Assembly: GCA_963702105.1 (NCBI GenBank)
Contig: OY969712.1
Coordinates: forward strand, 5,022,001-5,086,000
Length of the DNA: 64,000 nucleotides
Source: ZC4RG20 sp963702105
GTDB taxonomy: Bacteria > Pseudomonadota > Gammaproteobacteria > Steroidobacterales > Rariloculaceae
Direction of reading: 5' to 3'
The notes beneath the pieces were generated by a model. It did no database searches. It saw nothing but the letters and a program-made list of their open reading frames with translations, and was not told the origin of the DNA. Made by a program: the position numbers and the translations under genes. Below are positions 34,518 to 43,849 of this stretch, piece after piece; position 1 is the first letter of the stretch; every line of letters begins with the position of its first letter.

Positions 34518-35284
34518 AGTACTTCCTGGCATTGCTCGGTGGTCTGCTTCTCGGTGCGGCGGCCGGTCTCGGGGCCCTGTACTTCAACCCGTTCAGCGAG
34601 CGGGCCGCCTCGCCGCTCGGCGACGCGAACCTCGAGTTCGCCTACGCCTTGCCGCACGGCGACCTGCTCGCGTTCACGCACTCGAGCCGCCTGCCGCTGC
34701 CGTTCGTGCCGGAAGGCCTGGGACCGCTATGGGAGAGCACGATCAGCACCTCGGCCGTCGCGGTCATCTCCCTCGAGGCCAAGGACGGCAAGCCCAAGGC
34801 CCTCGCGACGCGGCTCAGCACACCGTCGCGAGAGACCGATCCTCTGCTGCGCGGCGCCCTCCTGGACGACTACTGGCTCGTGACGGTGCCGGGCGAAGGC
34901 TCCCTCTTCGTGCACAGCGCCAACAACCTCTGGCCGTTCCTCATGGACACGGTGCTGCCCGTCTCCGTCCTGGGCCGGCCTTGGCACGGCCCGCGCAACT
35001 ACCGACCGACGCTCGGCCCCGACGCCGCAAGACGGGGCGTGATCATGGGCGGCACGGGGCGCTTCGCGCACGACCGCGGCGTCGCGGCGGAGCGCTACAC
35101 GCTGAAGCGCTACAGCCGCGCGCAGGGCCCGGAAGACGTCGAGGGCGAGCTGGCCCTCCGCGTCGAGCCGCCATCCGACACCTCGAAACCCTCCGCGCCG
35201 AGCGCTCCGGACGCCCCCCAACGCCCCCCCGAGAGCGCTCCTGCCAGCGCCCCAGCGAGCCCCCCTGCCGCCGCCGGAAACTAG
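34514..35284 (+). CDS. Membrane-anchored protein of unknown function, partner of the preceding gene
   Basis: 256 residues with an N-terminal anchor (LALLGGLLLGAAAGLGALYF). A periplasmic domain (about 30-215) contains LPHGDLLAFTHSSRLPLPFV, LDDYWLVTVPGEGSLFVH and a glycine-rich GVIMGGTGRFA. A Pro/Ala/Ser tail runs from about 220 to the end. I do not recognise the family. It is translationally coupled to the gene before it and converges on the FAD reductase. Confidence 0.75.
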   Translation: MKYFLALLGGLLLGAAAGLGALYFNPFSERAASPLGDANLEFAYALPHGDLLAFTHSSRLPLPFVPEGLGPLWESTISTSAVAVISLEAKDGKPKALATRLSTPSRETDPLLRGALLDDYWLVTVPGEGSLFVHSANNLWPFLMDTVLPVSVLGRPWHGPRNYRPTLGPDAARRGVIMGGTGRFAHDRGVAAERYTLKRYSRAQGPEDVEGELALRVEPPSDTSKPSAPSAPDAPQRPPESAPASAPASPPAAAGN

Positions 35285-35299
35285 TGGGTCCAGGGAGTT

Positions 35300-36535
35300 C
35301 TATCCCGAGCCTTCCGCCCGCTTCACGAGCTCTCCGAGCTCTGTCCCCGGATCCATGAGCTCGTCGGGCCGCGTGTGAAACCCGGCCGCAATCAGCTTCC
35401 TTCCGAACATGAAGTCGCGCGGGCTGTTGACGGCGTCCACCGCGATGATGCGGCCTGCGCGCAGGTAAAAGGCCGAGAAGCTGCGGGCTTCGGGCAGGCC
35501 GCGGATCACCACCTCGTCGTGGCCGCGTGAAAGTCCGGCGATCTGCAGCTTGAGCTCGTATTGGTCCGACCAGAACCACGGGACATCGTCGTAGGGCCGA
35601 GGCGCGCCCGTCAAGTTGGAGGCGGCCGCCTTGGCCTGCTCGATGGCGTTCTGCACGGATTCGAGCCGAACGCGGTAGCCCAGGCGCGGATGCGGATGGT
35701 TCGTGCAGTCACCGGCCGCGAGCACGCGCGGGTCGGCCGTGCGCGCGTATTCATCGACCGTGATGCCGTCGTCGCAAGCGAGGCCTGCCGCCGCGGCGAC
35801 CTCGGTGTTGGGCACGACGCCGACGCCGACGATCGCAAAGTCGCACGCATGCCGCGAGCCGTCGGCCGTCTCGACCGCCTCGAGCCGCGAGCCGCCTCGA
35901 AATGCAGCCAGGGCCGTCCTGCAAAGGATTCGGACGCCGGCCTCGGTGTGATAACGCTCATAGAACTCGGAGACGGGCGGACAGACCACGCGTCCCATGA
36001 CGCGGTCCGCCGCCTCGAGCACGGTCACGTCGAGGCCGAGGCGCTTTGCGACCGCCGCGACCTCGAGGCCGATATAGCCGGCGCCGATCAGCACGAGGCG
36101 GCGCCCGGCCCGGAAGTCTTCGGCCATGGCGTCAACGTCCGCCAGGGTTCTGAGATAGTGAACGCCGGCGAGCTCGGCGCCCGGCACGTCGAGCCGGCGC
36201 ACCCGGCTGCCGGTCGCAAGCAACAGCCGGTCGTAGCCGAGGCTGCGTCCGTTCTCGAGCTCCACACGCCGACCGGCCCGGTCGATGGCCGCGACCGCGG
36301 TCCCGAGCTCCAGCGCGACCTCCTTGTCGCGGTAGAAACTTTCCGGCCGCAGCAGCAGCCGTTCGCGCGGCATCTCGCCCGCGAGGTACTTCTTCGAGAG
36401 CGGCGGGCGCTGATAGGGCAGGCAGCTCTCTGCGCCGATCAGCGTGATGGCGCCGTCGAAGCCGCCGTGGCGCAGGCTCTGCACGGCTTGCGCGGCGGCC
36501 TGGCCGGCGCCCACGATGATGAGTTGCTCTGACAT
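35300..36535 (-). CDS. FAD-dependent ferredoxin/rubredoxin reductase-type oxidoreductase
   Basis: 411 residues. FAD dinucleotide fold LIIVGAGQAAAQAVQSLR at the N terminus, NAD(P) fold LVLIGAGYIGLEVAAVAKRLG in the middle, and the FAD-contact DPRVLAAGDCTNHPHP. The C-terminal domain WSDQYELKLQIAGL matches reductases that serve Rieske- or [2Fe-2S]-type oxygenase or P450 systems. No ferredoxin or oxygenase partner is next to it. ATG at 36535; an in-frame upstream start adds 34 unlikely residues. Divergent from the quinone oxidoreductase at 36591. Confidence 0.9.
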   Translation of the reverse strand: MSEQLIIVGAGQAAAQAVQSLRHGGFDGAITLIGAESCLPYQRPPLSKKYLAGEMPRERLLLRPESFYRDKEVALELGTAVAAIDRAGRRVELENGRSLGYDRLLLATGSRVRRLDVPGAELAGVHYLRTLADVDAMAEDFRAGRRLVLIGAGYIGLEVAAVAKRLGLDVTVLEAADRVMGRVVCPPVSEFYERYHTEAGVRILCRTALAAFRGGSRLEAVETADGSRHACDFAIVGVGVVPNTEVAAAAGLACDDGITVDEYARTADPRVLAAGDCTNHPHPRLGYRVRLESVQNAIEQAKAAASNLTGAPRPYDDVPWFWSDQYELKLQIAGLSRGHDEVVIRGLPEARSFSAFYLRAGRIIAVDAVNSPRDFMFGRKLIAAGFHTRPDELMDPGTELGELVKRAEGSG

Positions 36536-36590
36536 TGACGATAGTATTCCGACGGACCCTTGTCCCGATTGTACAAGCGAGGATGCAGCG

Positions 36591-37565
36591 ATGACGCGAG
36601 CGATTCGGATCCACCGTTTCGGCGGCCCCGAGGTCATGGACTATCGGGAGGTCGACGTTCCGGCGCCGGGCCCCGGCCAGGCCCGCATCCGTCACACGGC
36701 GGTCGGGCTCAACATGGTGGACACGTACTACCGCAAGGGTCTGTACCGAATGCAGCTTCCGGGCGGACTCGGCAGCGAGGCCGCGGGCGTCGTCGAGGAG
36801 CTGGGTCCGGGTGTCCGGGGGCTCGAGGTCGGCGACCGTGTCGCCTACGGCAGCGCCCAGCCGCTCGATGCCTACAGCGAGGCACGCGTCATCGATGCGC
36901 GCAGCCTCGTTCGATTGCCTCCCGAGATCGACGATCGCCACGCAGCCGCGCTCATGCTCAAGGGCCTCACGACGTGGTACCTGCTCACGCGGAGCTACCG
37001 CGTGCAGCCGGGCGACTTCGTCCTGCTTTATGCCGCGGCCGGCGGCGTCGGCTCGATCGCGGCGCAGTGGGCCGCGAGCATCGGCGCGCACGTGATCGGC
37101 GTGGTCGGCAGCGAGCAGAAGCGCGAGCTCGCGCTCGCGAACGGCTGCGAGGCCGTCGTGCTGACCGACGAAGACATTCCGGCGCGCGTTCGCGAGCTCA
37201 CGGCCGGCGTAGGCGTGCCCGTCGTTTACGACTCCGTGGGCCGCGATACGTTCATGCAGTCGCTCGATTGTCTGCGGCCGCACGGCCTGATGGTCAGCTT
37301 CGGCAACGCCTCCGGGCCCGTCGACCCTGTCGCCCCGCTCGAATTGCAGAAGCGCGGGTCCTTGTATCTGACCCGCCCGACGCTCATCGACTTCATCCGC
37401 GAGCGTGCAGACTTCGAGGCCGGCTGTTCGGCCCTGTTCGAACGCGTGCGCAGCGGGGCCGTGCGCATCGAGATCGGGCAGCAGTATGCGCTCGAGCGTG
37501 CGGCCGACGCGCACCGCGATCTCGAGGCGCGGCGCACCGTCGCCTCCACGGTGCTGATCCCGTGA
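36591..37565 (+). CDS. Quinone oxidoreductase (zinc-independent MDR family)
   Basis: 324 residues of the QOR/zeta-crystallin family: NMVDTYYRKGLYRMQLPGGLG, HAAALMLKGLTTWYLLTRSY, and the NADPH fold LLYAAAGGVGSIAAQWAAS (about 142-160). No zinc-ligand cysteines. Family members reduce quinones with NADPH. ATG at 36591, first of a possible pair with the gene at 37676, 110 bases on. Same layout and length as E. coli QorA. Confidence 0.92.
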   Translation: MTRAIRIHRFGGPEVMDYREVDVPAPGPGQARIRHTAVGLNMVDTYYRKGLYRMQLPGGLGSEAAGVVEELGPGVRGLEVGDRVAYGSAQPLDAYSEARVIDARSLVRLPPEIDDRHAAALMLKGLTTWYLLTRSYRVQPGDFVLLYAAAGGVGSIAAQWAASIGAHVIGVVGSEQKRELALANGCEAVVLTDEDIPARVRELTAGVGVPVVYDSVGRDTFMQSLDCLRPHGLMVSFGNASGPVDPVAPLELQKRGSLYLTRPTLIDFIRERADFEAGCSALFERVRSGAVRIEIGQQYALERAADAHRDLEARRTVASTVLIP

Positions 37566-37675
37566 GCTGCGGAGCGACAGGAAGCAGAATCCGTTCGGTT
37601 CGCGGCGATTCGCCCCTCGGTGTCTTCTCCGGCATCCCCTTACGTTCGTCTTCCGAGACGAGACGGAGGAGGGGC

Positions 37676-38206
37676 ATGGCCCGGCAACATCACGAGGCCC
37701 GTCTGCGGGCGCCGATGCGGGAGACTTTCGAGGCGCTCGTCGGCGTGCTGGCCAAGGGGCGGTGGGCCGCGGAATACCTGCTCGAGCCCGGCGGTCCCCT
37801 GCCCAAGGCGGGCCTTCGCTACGAGCAGCAGCGGCCGACCGTGCTGCGGAGAGGCCGGGTCGTCGAGTGCTTGCCGCCCGTCTCGATCACGCTCGTCGAG
37901 ACGCTGCTCGACCCGCCGTGCTGCGTTCGGCTGCGGCTGCGATGGCGACTCGAGCCCGGCGAGTGCTTCTCGCTCGTGCTGCTCGACGCGAGCTTTGATC
38001 TCAAAGGTGGGGCCGCGCTGAGGCGCGGCCATTGGAACGAACGCATTCGGGGGCACTGCGGCCGGATGTTGAAGGCGGTCGAGGCCGCGGTCACGGCGGA
38101 GGCGCGTCAGCGCGCCGCCAGCGGCACGAGCGGCCACAGCCAGGGCAGCACGATCATGACGGCCGCGAAGATCAGCCCCGCGAGCGGCAAGCCCACCCTC
38201 AGATAG
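37676..38206 (+). CDS. Unknown protein, SRPBCC-like in appearance
   Basis: 176 residues. GAGGAGGGGC precedes the ATG. The body (about 10-150) alternates beta-like stretches (RVVECLPPVSITLVETLLD, CCVRLRLRWRLEPGECFSLV) and ends with a helix, which suggests a START/SRPBCC fold; this is impression only. The last 100 bases (38107-38206) overlap the convergent transporter gene, so either the natural stop is earlier in another strain or the two 3' ends really overlap. Downstream of the quinone oxidoreductase. Confidence 0.6.
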   Translation: MARQHHEARLRAPMRETFEALVGVLAKGRWAAEYLLEPGGPLPKAGLRYEQQRPTVLRRGRVVECLPPVSITLVETLLDPPCCVRLRLRWRLEPGECFSLVLLDASFDLKGGAALRRGHWNERIRGHCGRMLKAVEAAVTAEARQRAASGTSGHSQGSTIMTAAKISPASGKPTLR

Positions 38207-40506
38207 TCGCGGAAGCGGTACCCGCCGGGGCCCATGATCAGCAGGTTCACGGGATGGGAAACGGGGCTCGAGAAGCTCGAAGAGGCGGCCATGGCCATTG
38301 CCATCATGGCCGTCTGCGGCTCGAAGCCGAGATGGGTGCTCGCCGAGAGCGCGATCGGGGACATGAGCACGACGAGCGCCGCCCCCGGAATGACCATGTT
38401 GCCGGCGAGCGTGAACAGGTAAAGACCCGCGATGACCCACCACGGGCCGTAGGGCGCCAGAAGCGCCGTCGTGTGCTCGGCGAGGTAGCGCGCGGCGCCC
38501 GTCTCGGCCATGGCCGTGCCGAGAGGCAGAAGCCCCGCAATGAGGAAGATGGCGCGCCAGTCGATCGCACGGTAGGCCTCCTCCATCGTGATGCAGCCCG
38601 TGACGACCATGAGCGTCGCGCCGATGAGCGCCGCGATGTGGATCGGCAGCCAGCCGACGAGCACACAGCTCACGACGGCGATCATGATGGTTCCGGCGAT
38701 CGGCGCCTTGCGGCTGTTGACGAAGCGTTGCGTCAACGGCGTGAGCAGCAGGAAGTCGGGGTCGCGCTCGAGGAGCCGCAGGCGCTCGCGCGGGCCGAGC
38801 AGCAGCAGGGCGTCGCCTAGCTCGAGCACGAGCGGCTCGAGGTTCGCGCGCATCGCCTCGCCGCGGCGCCATAGCGCGGCGAGCTCGAGGCCGTACTTCT
38901 CGCGGAAGCCCGCGTCGGCCACCGTCTGCCCGGCCAGCTTCGAGCGCGGGTGCAGCGTCGCCTCCACGAGGCCGAGCCGCTCGGTGTCGAGCACGTCGGC
39001 GCTCGGCCGGCTGTCGCGCTCGATGTCGAGCTCCTGGAGGCCGCGCAGCACGTCGAGATCCTCCTCGCGCCCCTGAATCAGGAGCAGGTCGCCGCCGCGC
39101 AGCGGCTGGTCGGCATCGGGCATGATCGTGAGCTCGCCCTCGCGAAAGATCGCGAGCAGGCGAAAGTCGAACGCGTCGGCGAAGCGGCTGTGGGAGAGCG
39201 CGTCGCCCGCGAGCCCCGATTCGCGCGGGACGCGGACGACGAAGAGACGCTCCTGCAGCCGGTAAATTTCGTGAAGCGTCGCCTCGTCGACCTTGCGCGG
39301 CGCGCCGAGTGCCGGGCTGCGCTCGAGCTCCGCGACGGTGGCGGCCTGCGCCTGCAGCAGCAGCACGTCCCCGACTTTGAGCGGTACGTGAGACAGGTTC
39401 ACGCGCCGAACGGCGTCGCCGCGGCGCAGCGCGAGGACGTTCGCGTTGTAGCGCTTGCGGAAATCGGCGTGATCGAGCAGCGCGGAGTCCAGCGGCGAGC
39501 CCTCGGCGACGGTGACCTCGACGAGGCCGAGCTGTGCGGCCATGAGCTTTTGGAGCATGGGCGCTTCGCGCTCGATGACGAGCTCGCTCCAGCGCTGAAA
39601 TTCCCTGAAACGCTCGAGCGGGCCCTGCACGTGCAGCTTATCGCCGCCCTGCAGTACGGTCTGCCGCGGCGGCAGGATTTCCGTTCGACCGCGCCGCTCG
39701 AGGGCGAGCACGATGAGCCCGGCCGCGGAGCCGATGCGGCTCTCCGCGAGGCTCCTGCCGACGAGAATGGAGTCGGGCGCAACGCGCATCTCGAAGTTGC
39801 GGGCCTGCAGCCCGTACTGCATGCGGAGGTTGCGCTGACTGCGCCGCTGCGTCTGCTCCTCCGGCTTGCGCCGCGGCAGAAAGCGGCGGCCTACGAGCGC
39901 GACGAAGGCGATGCCCGTCAGCAGCAGCGTCGTGCCGAGCGGAGTGAAATCGAAGACGCCGAAAGGCCGGAAGCCCGAGGTCGCGAGTGCATCGCTCGTG
40001 AGCAGGTTCACGGGCGTCGCGACGAGCGTCGTCATGCCGCCGAGCAGCGTGCCCTGCGTCAGGGGCATGAGCAGACGCGAGGCCGGGATGCGCGTGCGGC
40101 GCGCCACGTCGACGACGACGGGCAGCATGAGCGCGGCGACCGCGATGTTGTTCATGAAGAAGGCCAGCGTGCCGGCGGTGAGCATGATCACGACCGTGAC
40201 GCGGGCCTCGCGCCGGCCGGCGAGGCGCAGGACCGTGCGGCCGATCATGTCGGAGATGCCGGCGCGCGTCAGCGCATCGCTGAGGATGAACATGGCCCAG
40301 ACGGCGATGACCGCGGCGTTCGAGAAGCCGGCGACGGCTTCATTCGGCGTCACGAGGCGGGTGACGACGAGGCTGCCGAGCACGAGCAGCGCGACAACGT
40401 CCATTCTGAGTCTCGTGCCGACGAACAGCAGCAGGGCGAGGCACAGAATGCCCAGTACGAGCGCGATTTCGAGTGTCAATGAAGCCCGGCCGTTTCGCTG
40501 TTCCAC
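38107..40506 (-). CDS. DASS/SLC13-type transporter with four TrkA-C domains
   Basis: 799 residues. Membrane half one (about 10-210) and half two (about 595-799) enclose a cytoplasmic insert with four RCK_C/TrkA-C repeats, each ending in a GGDxLxVQG-like strand: GGDKLHVQG, VGDVLLLQA, GGDLLLIQG and LGDALLLLG. Membrane signatures are FFMNNIAVAALMLPVV, TLVATPVNLL and SSFSSPVSHPVNLLIMGPGG, typical of the divalent anion:Na+ symporter clan (sulfate, carboxylates). Two TrkA-C domains are commoner, so four is notable. Substrate unknown; the TrkA-C parts imply control by a small ligand. Confidence 0.9.
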   Translation of the reverse strand: MEQRNGRASLTLEIALVLGILCLALLLFVGTRLRMDVVALLVLGSLVVTRLVTPNEAVAGFSNAAVIAVWAMFILSDALTRAGISDMIGRTVLRLAGRREARVTVVIMLTAGTLAFFMNNIAVAALMLPVVVDVARRTRIPASRLLMPLTQGTLLGGMTTLVATPVNLLTSDALATSGFRPFGVFDFTPLGTTLLLTGIAFVALVGRRFLPRRKPEEQTQRRSQRNLRMQYGLQARNFEMRVAPDSILVGRSLAESRIGSAAGLIVLALERRGRTEILPPRQTVLQGGDKLHVQGPLERFREFQRWSELVIEREAPMLQKLMAAQLGLVEVTVAEGSPLDSALLDHADFRKRYNANVLALRRGDAVRRVNLSHVPLKVGDVLLLQAQAATVAELERSPALGAPRKVDEATLHEIYRLQERLFVVRVPRESGLAGDALSHSRFADAFDFRLLAIFREGELTIMPDADQPLRGGDLLLIQGREEDLDVLRGLQELDIERDSRPSADVLDTERLGLVEATLHPRSKLAGQTVADAGFREKYGLELAALWRRGEAMRANLEPLVLELGDALLLLGPRERLRLLERDPDFLLLTPLTQRFVNSRKAPIAGTIMIAVVSCVLVGWLPIHIAALIGATLMVVTGCITMEEAYRAIDWRAIFLIAGLLPLGTAMAETGAARYLAEHTTALLAPYGPWWVIAGLYLFTLAGNMVIPGAALVVLMSPIALSASTHLGFEPQTAMMAMAMAASSSFSSPVSHPVNLLIMGPGGYRFRDYLRVGLPLAGLIFAAVMIVLPWLWPLVPLAAR

Positions 40507-40736
40507 GCCGCCGCCCGGCCGCGACGCCGGGCGGGCGGAACGGCTGGGGCCAGGCGGATTCTAATATGCATATGGAACGGGCCCCAAGGCTTGGGCGAGC
40601 CGGCCGAGCTGCCCGCCGGCCTTGAGCCGCCGGCCGCGAGCCGCGATCGTGAAGCGCTTCACGAGCGGACCGGGCCGCGGTACATATACTCGGAGGACTT
40701 CGGTCCCTCCGGTAGGTGTAACGAGACGAGGGAAGG

Positions 40737-41363
40737 ATGCGATCGAGAAGTGACGGCAGAGTGAGGCCGGTCGTGAGTCTCACGGAATTCTTCAAGGACT
40801 CGGTCGGCACGGCCATGCACAAGCAAGGGCTCGATGCGGACGACCATACGGCCTATTACATCGTCAATCTTCTGACCCTGTTCGCGCGCTCCGAGGCGCT
40901 TTACGACGGCGCGGAGGGCCCCTCGTTCCGCCCCCTCGCGTCCATTCTCGCGGAGGCCATGGAGGCCCCGAGCCTCGAGCAGCGCAACTTCGCGCTGCAG
41001 CGCATCGGGGACATTTCGCTCTTCGTGGCCGGTTTCTTCGGCGAGAGCCTCTCCGAGAAGCTCGTCGGCCTCGATTACTACGTGAAGATGGGTGGCGGCG
41101 CCTATGGCTGGCTCTCGGAGAACGTGCGCGGGAGCCTGCGCGGTCAGGTCTTTGCGCAGGTCTTCGCCGAGCTCGCCGCCAAGTTCCAGGAGTTCGTGGA
41201 CGTGCTCTCCGAGGTGCGCGACGCCGCGCGCGGCAGCGACGAGGCCGACGCGCTGCGGCTCTACGACGCCTGGCTCAGAACGGGGAGCCCGCGGGCGGCC
41301 AAGCTGTTGCGCAGGCTCGGTATCGAGCCGAACGCGGCGCTCGACGGCACTATGCGGCACTGA
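40737..41363 (+). CDS. Unknown soluble protein, first of a pair
   Basis: 208 residues, largely alpha-helical, no signal peptide. Phrases such as AYYIVNLLTLFARSE, RIGDISLFVAGFFGESL and VFAELAAKFQEFVDVL suggest a packed helical fold. I do not recognise it. ATG at 40737 has GAGG 5 bases ahead; a GTG at 40773 is the alternative. It is followed 32 bases on by another unknown gene, likely in one operon. The 230 bases before it (40507-40736) show no gene. Confidence 0.75.
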   Translation: MRSRSDGRVRPVVSLTEFFKDSVGTAMHKQGLDADDHTAYYIVNLLTLFARSEALYDGAEGPSFRPLASILAEAMEAPSLEQRNFALQRIGDISLFVAGFFGESLSEKLVGLDYYVKMGGGAYGWLSENVRGSLRGQVFAQVFAELAAKFQEFVDVLSEVRDAARGSDEADALRLYDAWLRTGSPRAAKLLRRLGIEPNAALDGTMRH

Positions 41364-41395
41364 TGGGCTGTCACGGGGCGCCAGGCTAGGGACCG

Positions 41396-42034
41396 ATGCT
41401 GGGCGATCTGCACGCGCTGTTGGCGGAAATCTACGCGCTCGACGTGCCCTACGACATCGAGGACTTTCTCGTCACGGACGCCGAAGTGGCAGACGCGTTG
41501 GATACCGAGGGGCGCCGCGGCGAGGAGAAGCTCCTGATCGCCGAGGGCGAGGGGGAGGCCGAGGTCTCGTTGTACCTCGCGCGCCCGCTCGTCGACCGGC
41601 TCGAGGCGCACGATCCGACCGCGCGCCTCGACGGCCGCAACCTTGCAGACTTCTGGACGGCCTTCGAGGGCGTGAGCCATTTCGTCTACTACGCGTGGAA
41701 CGCCGGCAAGGGCAAAACGGTCCGGCTCCTCGAGATGGAGCTGCAGGCCGAAGTGGACAAATTCATCGCGGCCCGCGTGCTGCTCGAGCGCCAGGGCGAG
41801 CGCCCGCCGCCCAGCCTGCACAGCTGGCTCTTCGATTGGCCGCGCTACGACGACAGGCTCACGGCCCCCGAGCTCACGCGCTACCGCCATGCCAACCACT
41901 ACGCCGGCAAATACTGCCTGAAGCTCGCGCCGGAGCTGACGCAAGGCGTCGAGCACGGGCCGCTGCAACGCGAGCTCAGGGAGTTCTACCGGCTCACCCA
42001 GACCGCGAAGATCCAGCACATCGAATCGCGGTAA
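41396..42034 (+). CDS. Unknown soluble protein, second of a pair
   Basis: 212 residues, acidic, no membrane segment. Conserved-looking motifs: PYDIEDFLVTDAEVADAL, EGVSHFVYYAWNAG, LEMELQAEVDKFIAARVLL, and HANHYAGKYCLKL near the C terminus. I have no family name for it. AGGGA lies just ahead of the ATG. It follows the unknown gene at 40737, and the two probably act together. Confidence 0.75.
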   Translation: MLGDLHALLAEIYALDVPYDIEDFLVTDAEVADALDTEGRRGEEKLLIAEGEGEAEVSLYLARPLVDRLEAHDPTARLDGRNLADFWTAFEGVSHFVYYAWNAGKGKTVRLLEMELQAEVDKFIAARVLLERQGERPPPSLHSWLFDWPRYDDRLTAPELTRYRHANHYAGKYCLKLAPELTQGVEHGPLQRELREFYRLTQTAKIQHIESR

Positions 42035-42049
42035 TCCGAAAGAGCCGAT

Positions 42050-42072
42050 AAAGGGGGTCAGAGCCCTTCTTT
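42050..42072. repeat. Single diverged copy of the argB-argH palindrome core
   Basis: AAAGGGGGTCAGAGCCCTTC at 42050-42069 resembles the core of the perfect inverted repeat at 5411-5502. Here it is a lone half just after a stop codon, between convergent genes, and may serve as a hairpin terminator. Confidence 0.6.
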
Positions 42073-42131
42073 GGACACGCTTGCCTTCGACGCGGAGTCC
42101 GGGGCGAACAAGGGCGCTGACGCCTTTATCG

Positions 42132-43683
42132 TCATAGAAACAGCTTGTAGGCGGGATTTTCGGTCTCGTCGGAGTACGCGTAGCCCAGCGTCGCCAGGTG
42201 TTCGGCGAATTCCGCGCGCTCGGCCGGCGGCACCTGGACACCGGCGAGGACGCGGCCGTAATCGGAGCCGTGGTTTCGGTAATGAAACAACGTGATGTTC
42301 CAGCGCACTCCCACGCTCTTGAGGAACTTCAGCAGCGCGCCCGGCCGCTCCGGGAACTCGAACCGGTAGAGCAGCTCGTCCTCGATGGCATCGACGCGCC
42401 CGCCGATCATGTGGCGGACGTGAAGCTTCGCCAGCTCGTTGTCGCTCATGTCCACGACCGCGTAGCCGCTCGCGGAGAGATGGTCGATGAGCTCGCGCGC
42501 CTCTCGGCGCTCGCCCTGCAGCGCGACGCCCACGAAGATCCGCGCGAGCTCGGCCGGCCTGAAGCGGTAGTTGAACTCGGTGATGCTTCGCGAGCCGAGC
42601 GCCTCGCAGAACTCGAGAAAGGCGCCGCGCCGCTCGGGGATTTCGACAGCCAGCAGCGCTTCGCGGTGCTCGCCGAGCTCGGCGCGTTCGGTGACATGAC
42701 CCAACCGGTCGAAGTTCACGTTGGCGCCGCTCGCGACGGCGATGAGGCTGCTGCCTTCGAGGCTGTGGTCCTCGACGTACCGCTTCAGGCCGGCGACGGC
42801 CAGCGCGCCCGCCGGCTCCATGATGACGCGGCAGTCCTCGAAGATGTCCTTGATCGCGGCGCAGATCTCGTCGGTCTCGACGAGCACGATCTCGTCCACG
42901 ACCTCGCGGGCGAGCGCATACGTGTGGTCGCTCACGCGCCGGACCGCCACCCCGTCGGCAAAGATTCCGACGTGACTCAGCGTTACCGGTCCGCCATGAC
43001 GCAGCGCTTCGTACATGCCGGCCGCGTCGGCGGGCTCGACGCCGACGATCCGAACCTCCGGATACAGCTGCTTCACGTAGGCGCCGATGCCGCCGACGAG
43101 GCCGCCGCCGCCGACCGGCACGAAGATCGCCGCCGGCGGCTTTCGCCACTGACGCGTGAGCTCGACGCCGATCGTGCCCTGGCCCGCGATGACATCCGGG
43201 TCCGCGAAGGGATGCACGAACGCGAGGCCCGAACGTCTCGGCCAGCCGCATCGCGCGGTCATAGGCTTCGTCGTAATCCTCGCCCTGCAGGATGATCTCG
43301 CCGCCGAGCGCGCGCACGGCGTCGACTTTGATCGAGGGAGTGCTCTTCGGCATCACGACGACGGCCCGGACGCCGTGGCGGCTCGCCGCGAGCGCGACGC
43401 CCTGGGCATGGTTGCCGGCCGAGCTGCAGATGACGCCGCGCTCGAGCGCCTCGGCCGGCAGCTGTGCGATCTTGTTGTAGGCCCCCCGCAGTTTGAACGA
43501 GAACACCGGCTGAAGGTCTTCCCGCTTGAGCCAGATCTCGCTCCCGAGTCGGCGAGAGAGCCGCGGCGCCGCGTCGAGCGGGGACTCGATCGCGACGTCG
43601 TAGACGCGCGCGCGCAGGATGCGGCCGACGTAGTCGGCGGCCAGGGGCGAGTTCGGAGTCGCGGGGGTGTCGTGGCTCGGCAT
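42132..43683 (-). pseudogene. ilvA: Threonine ammonia-lyase (IlvA), interrupted by a one-base frameshift
   Basis: PLP enzyme deaminating threonine to 2-oxobutyrate for isoleucine synthesis. The 5' part has the Schiff-base lysine in VFSFKLRGAYNK and SSAGNHAQGVALAA; after RLAETFG the frame shifts at about 43228-43233. The 3' part continues LAFVHPFADPDVIAGQGTIG, then VPVGGGGLVGGIGAY and two ACT-like regulatory domains (ERRGAFLEFCEALGSRSITE, ERPGALLKFLKSVGVRWNIT). Corrected length would be about 516 residues, as for biosynthetic IlvA. Nothing else is damaged, so an assembly error is as likely as a real mutation. It is the only gene between the 42.0 kb and 43.7 kb spacers. Confidence 0.9.
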
Positions 43684-43769
43684 GCGCGACGATTATCGCA
43701 CTTTCGCCCGGCCCTTCGGCCGGCCGGCGCCATCTCCCTCTCCGCCCGTCTCCGCCCCCCGGAGCGAAA

Positions 43770-43803
43770 CCGCGGGCCGCGCGTCTGCATGCGCGGCCCG
43801 CGG
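43770..43803. terminator. Strong 13-bp GC stem between ilvA and the Gld-like operon
   Basis: Perfect 13-bp arms 43770-43782 and 43791-43803 around an 8-base loop, directly downstream of the DUF4340 gene (minus strand). A second GC-rich stem lies at about 43818-43843. No T-run is present. Confidence 0.55.
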
Positions 43804-43849
43804 CCTGCATTGCGCCCCTGGGCGGAGCCCGCCCGGGGCGGGCCTCCTG

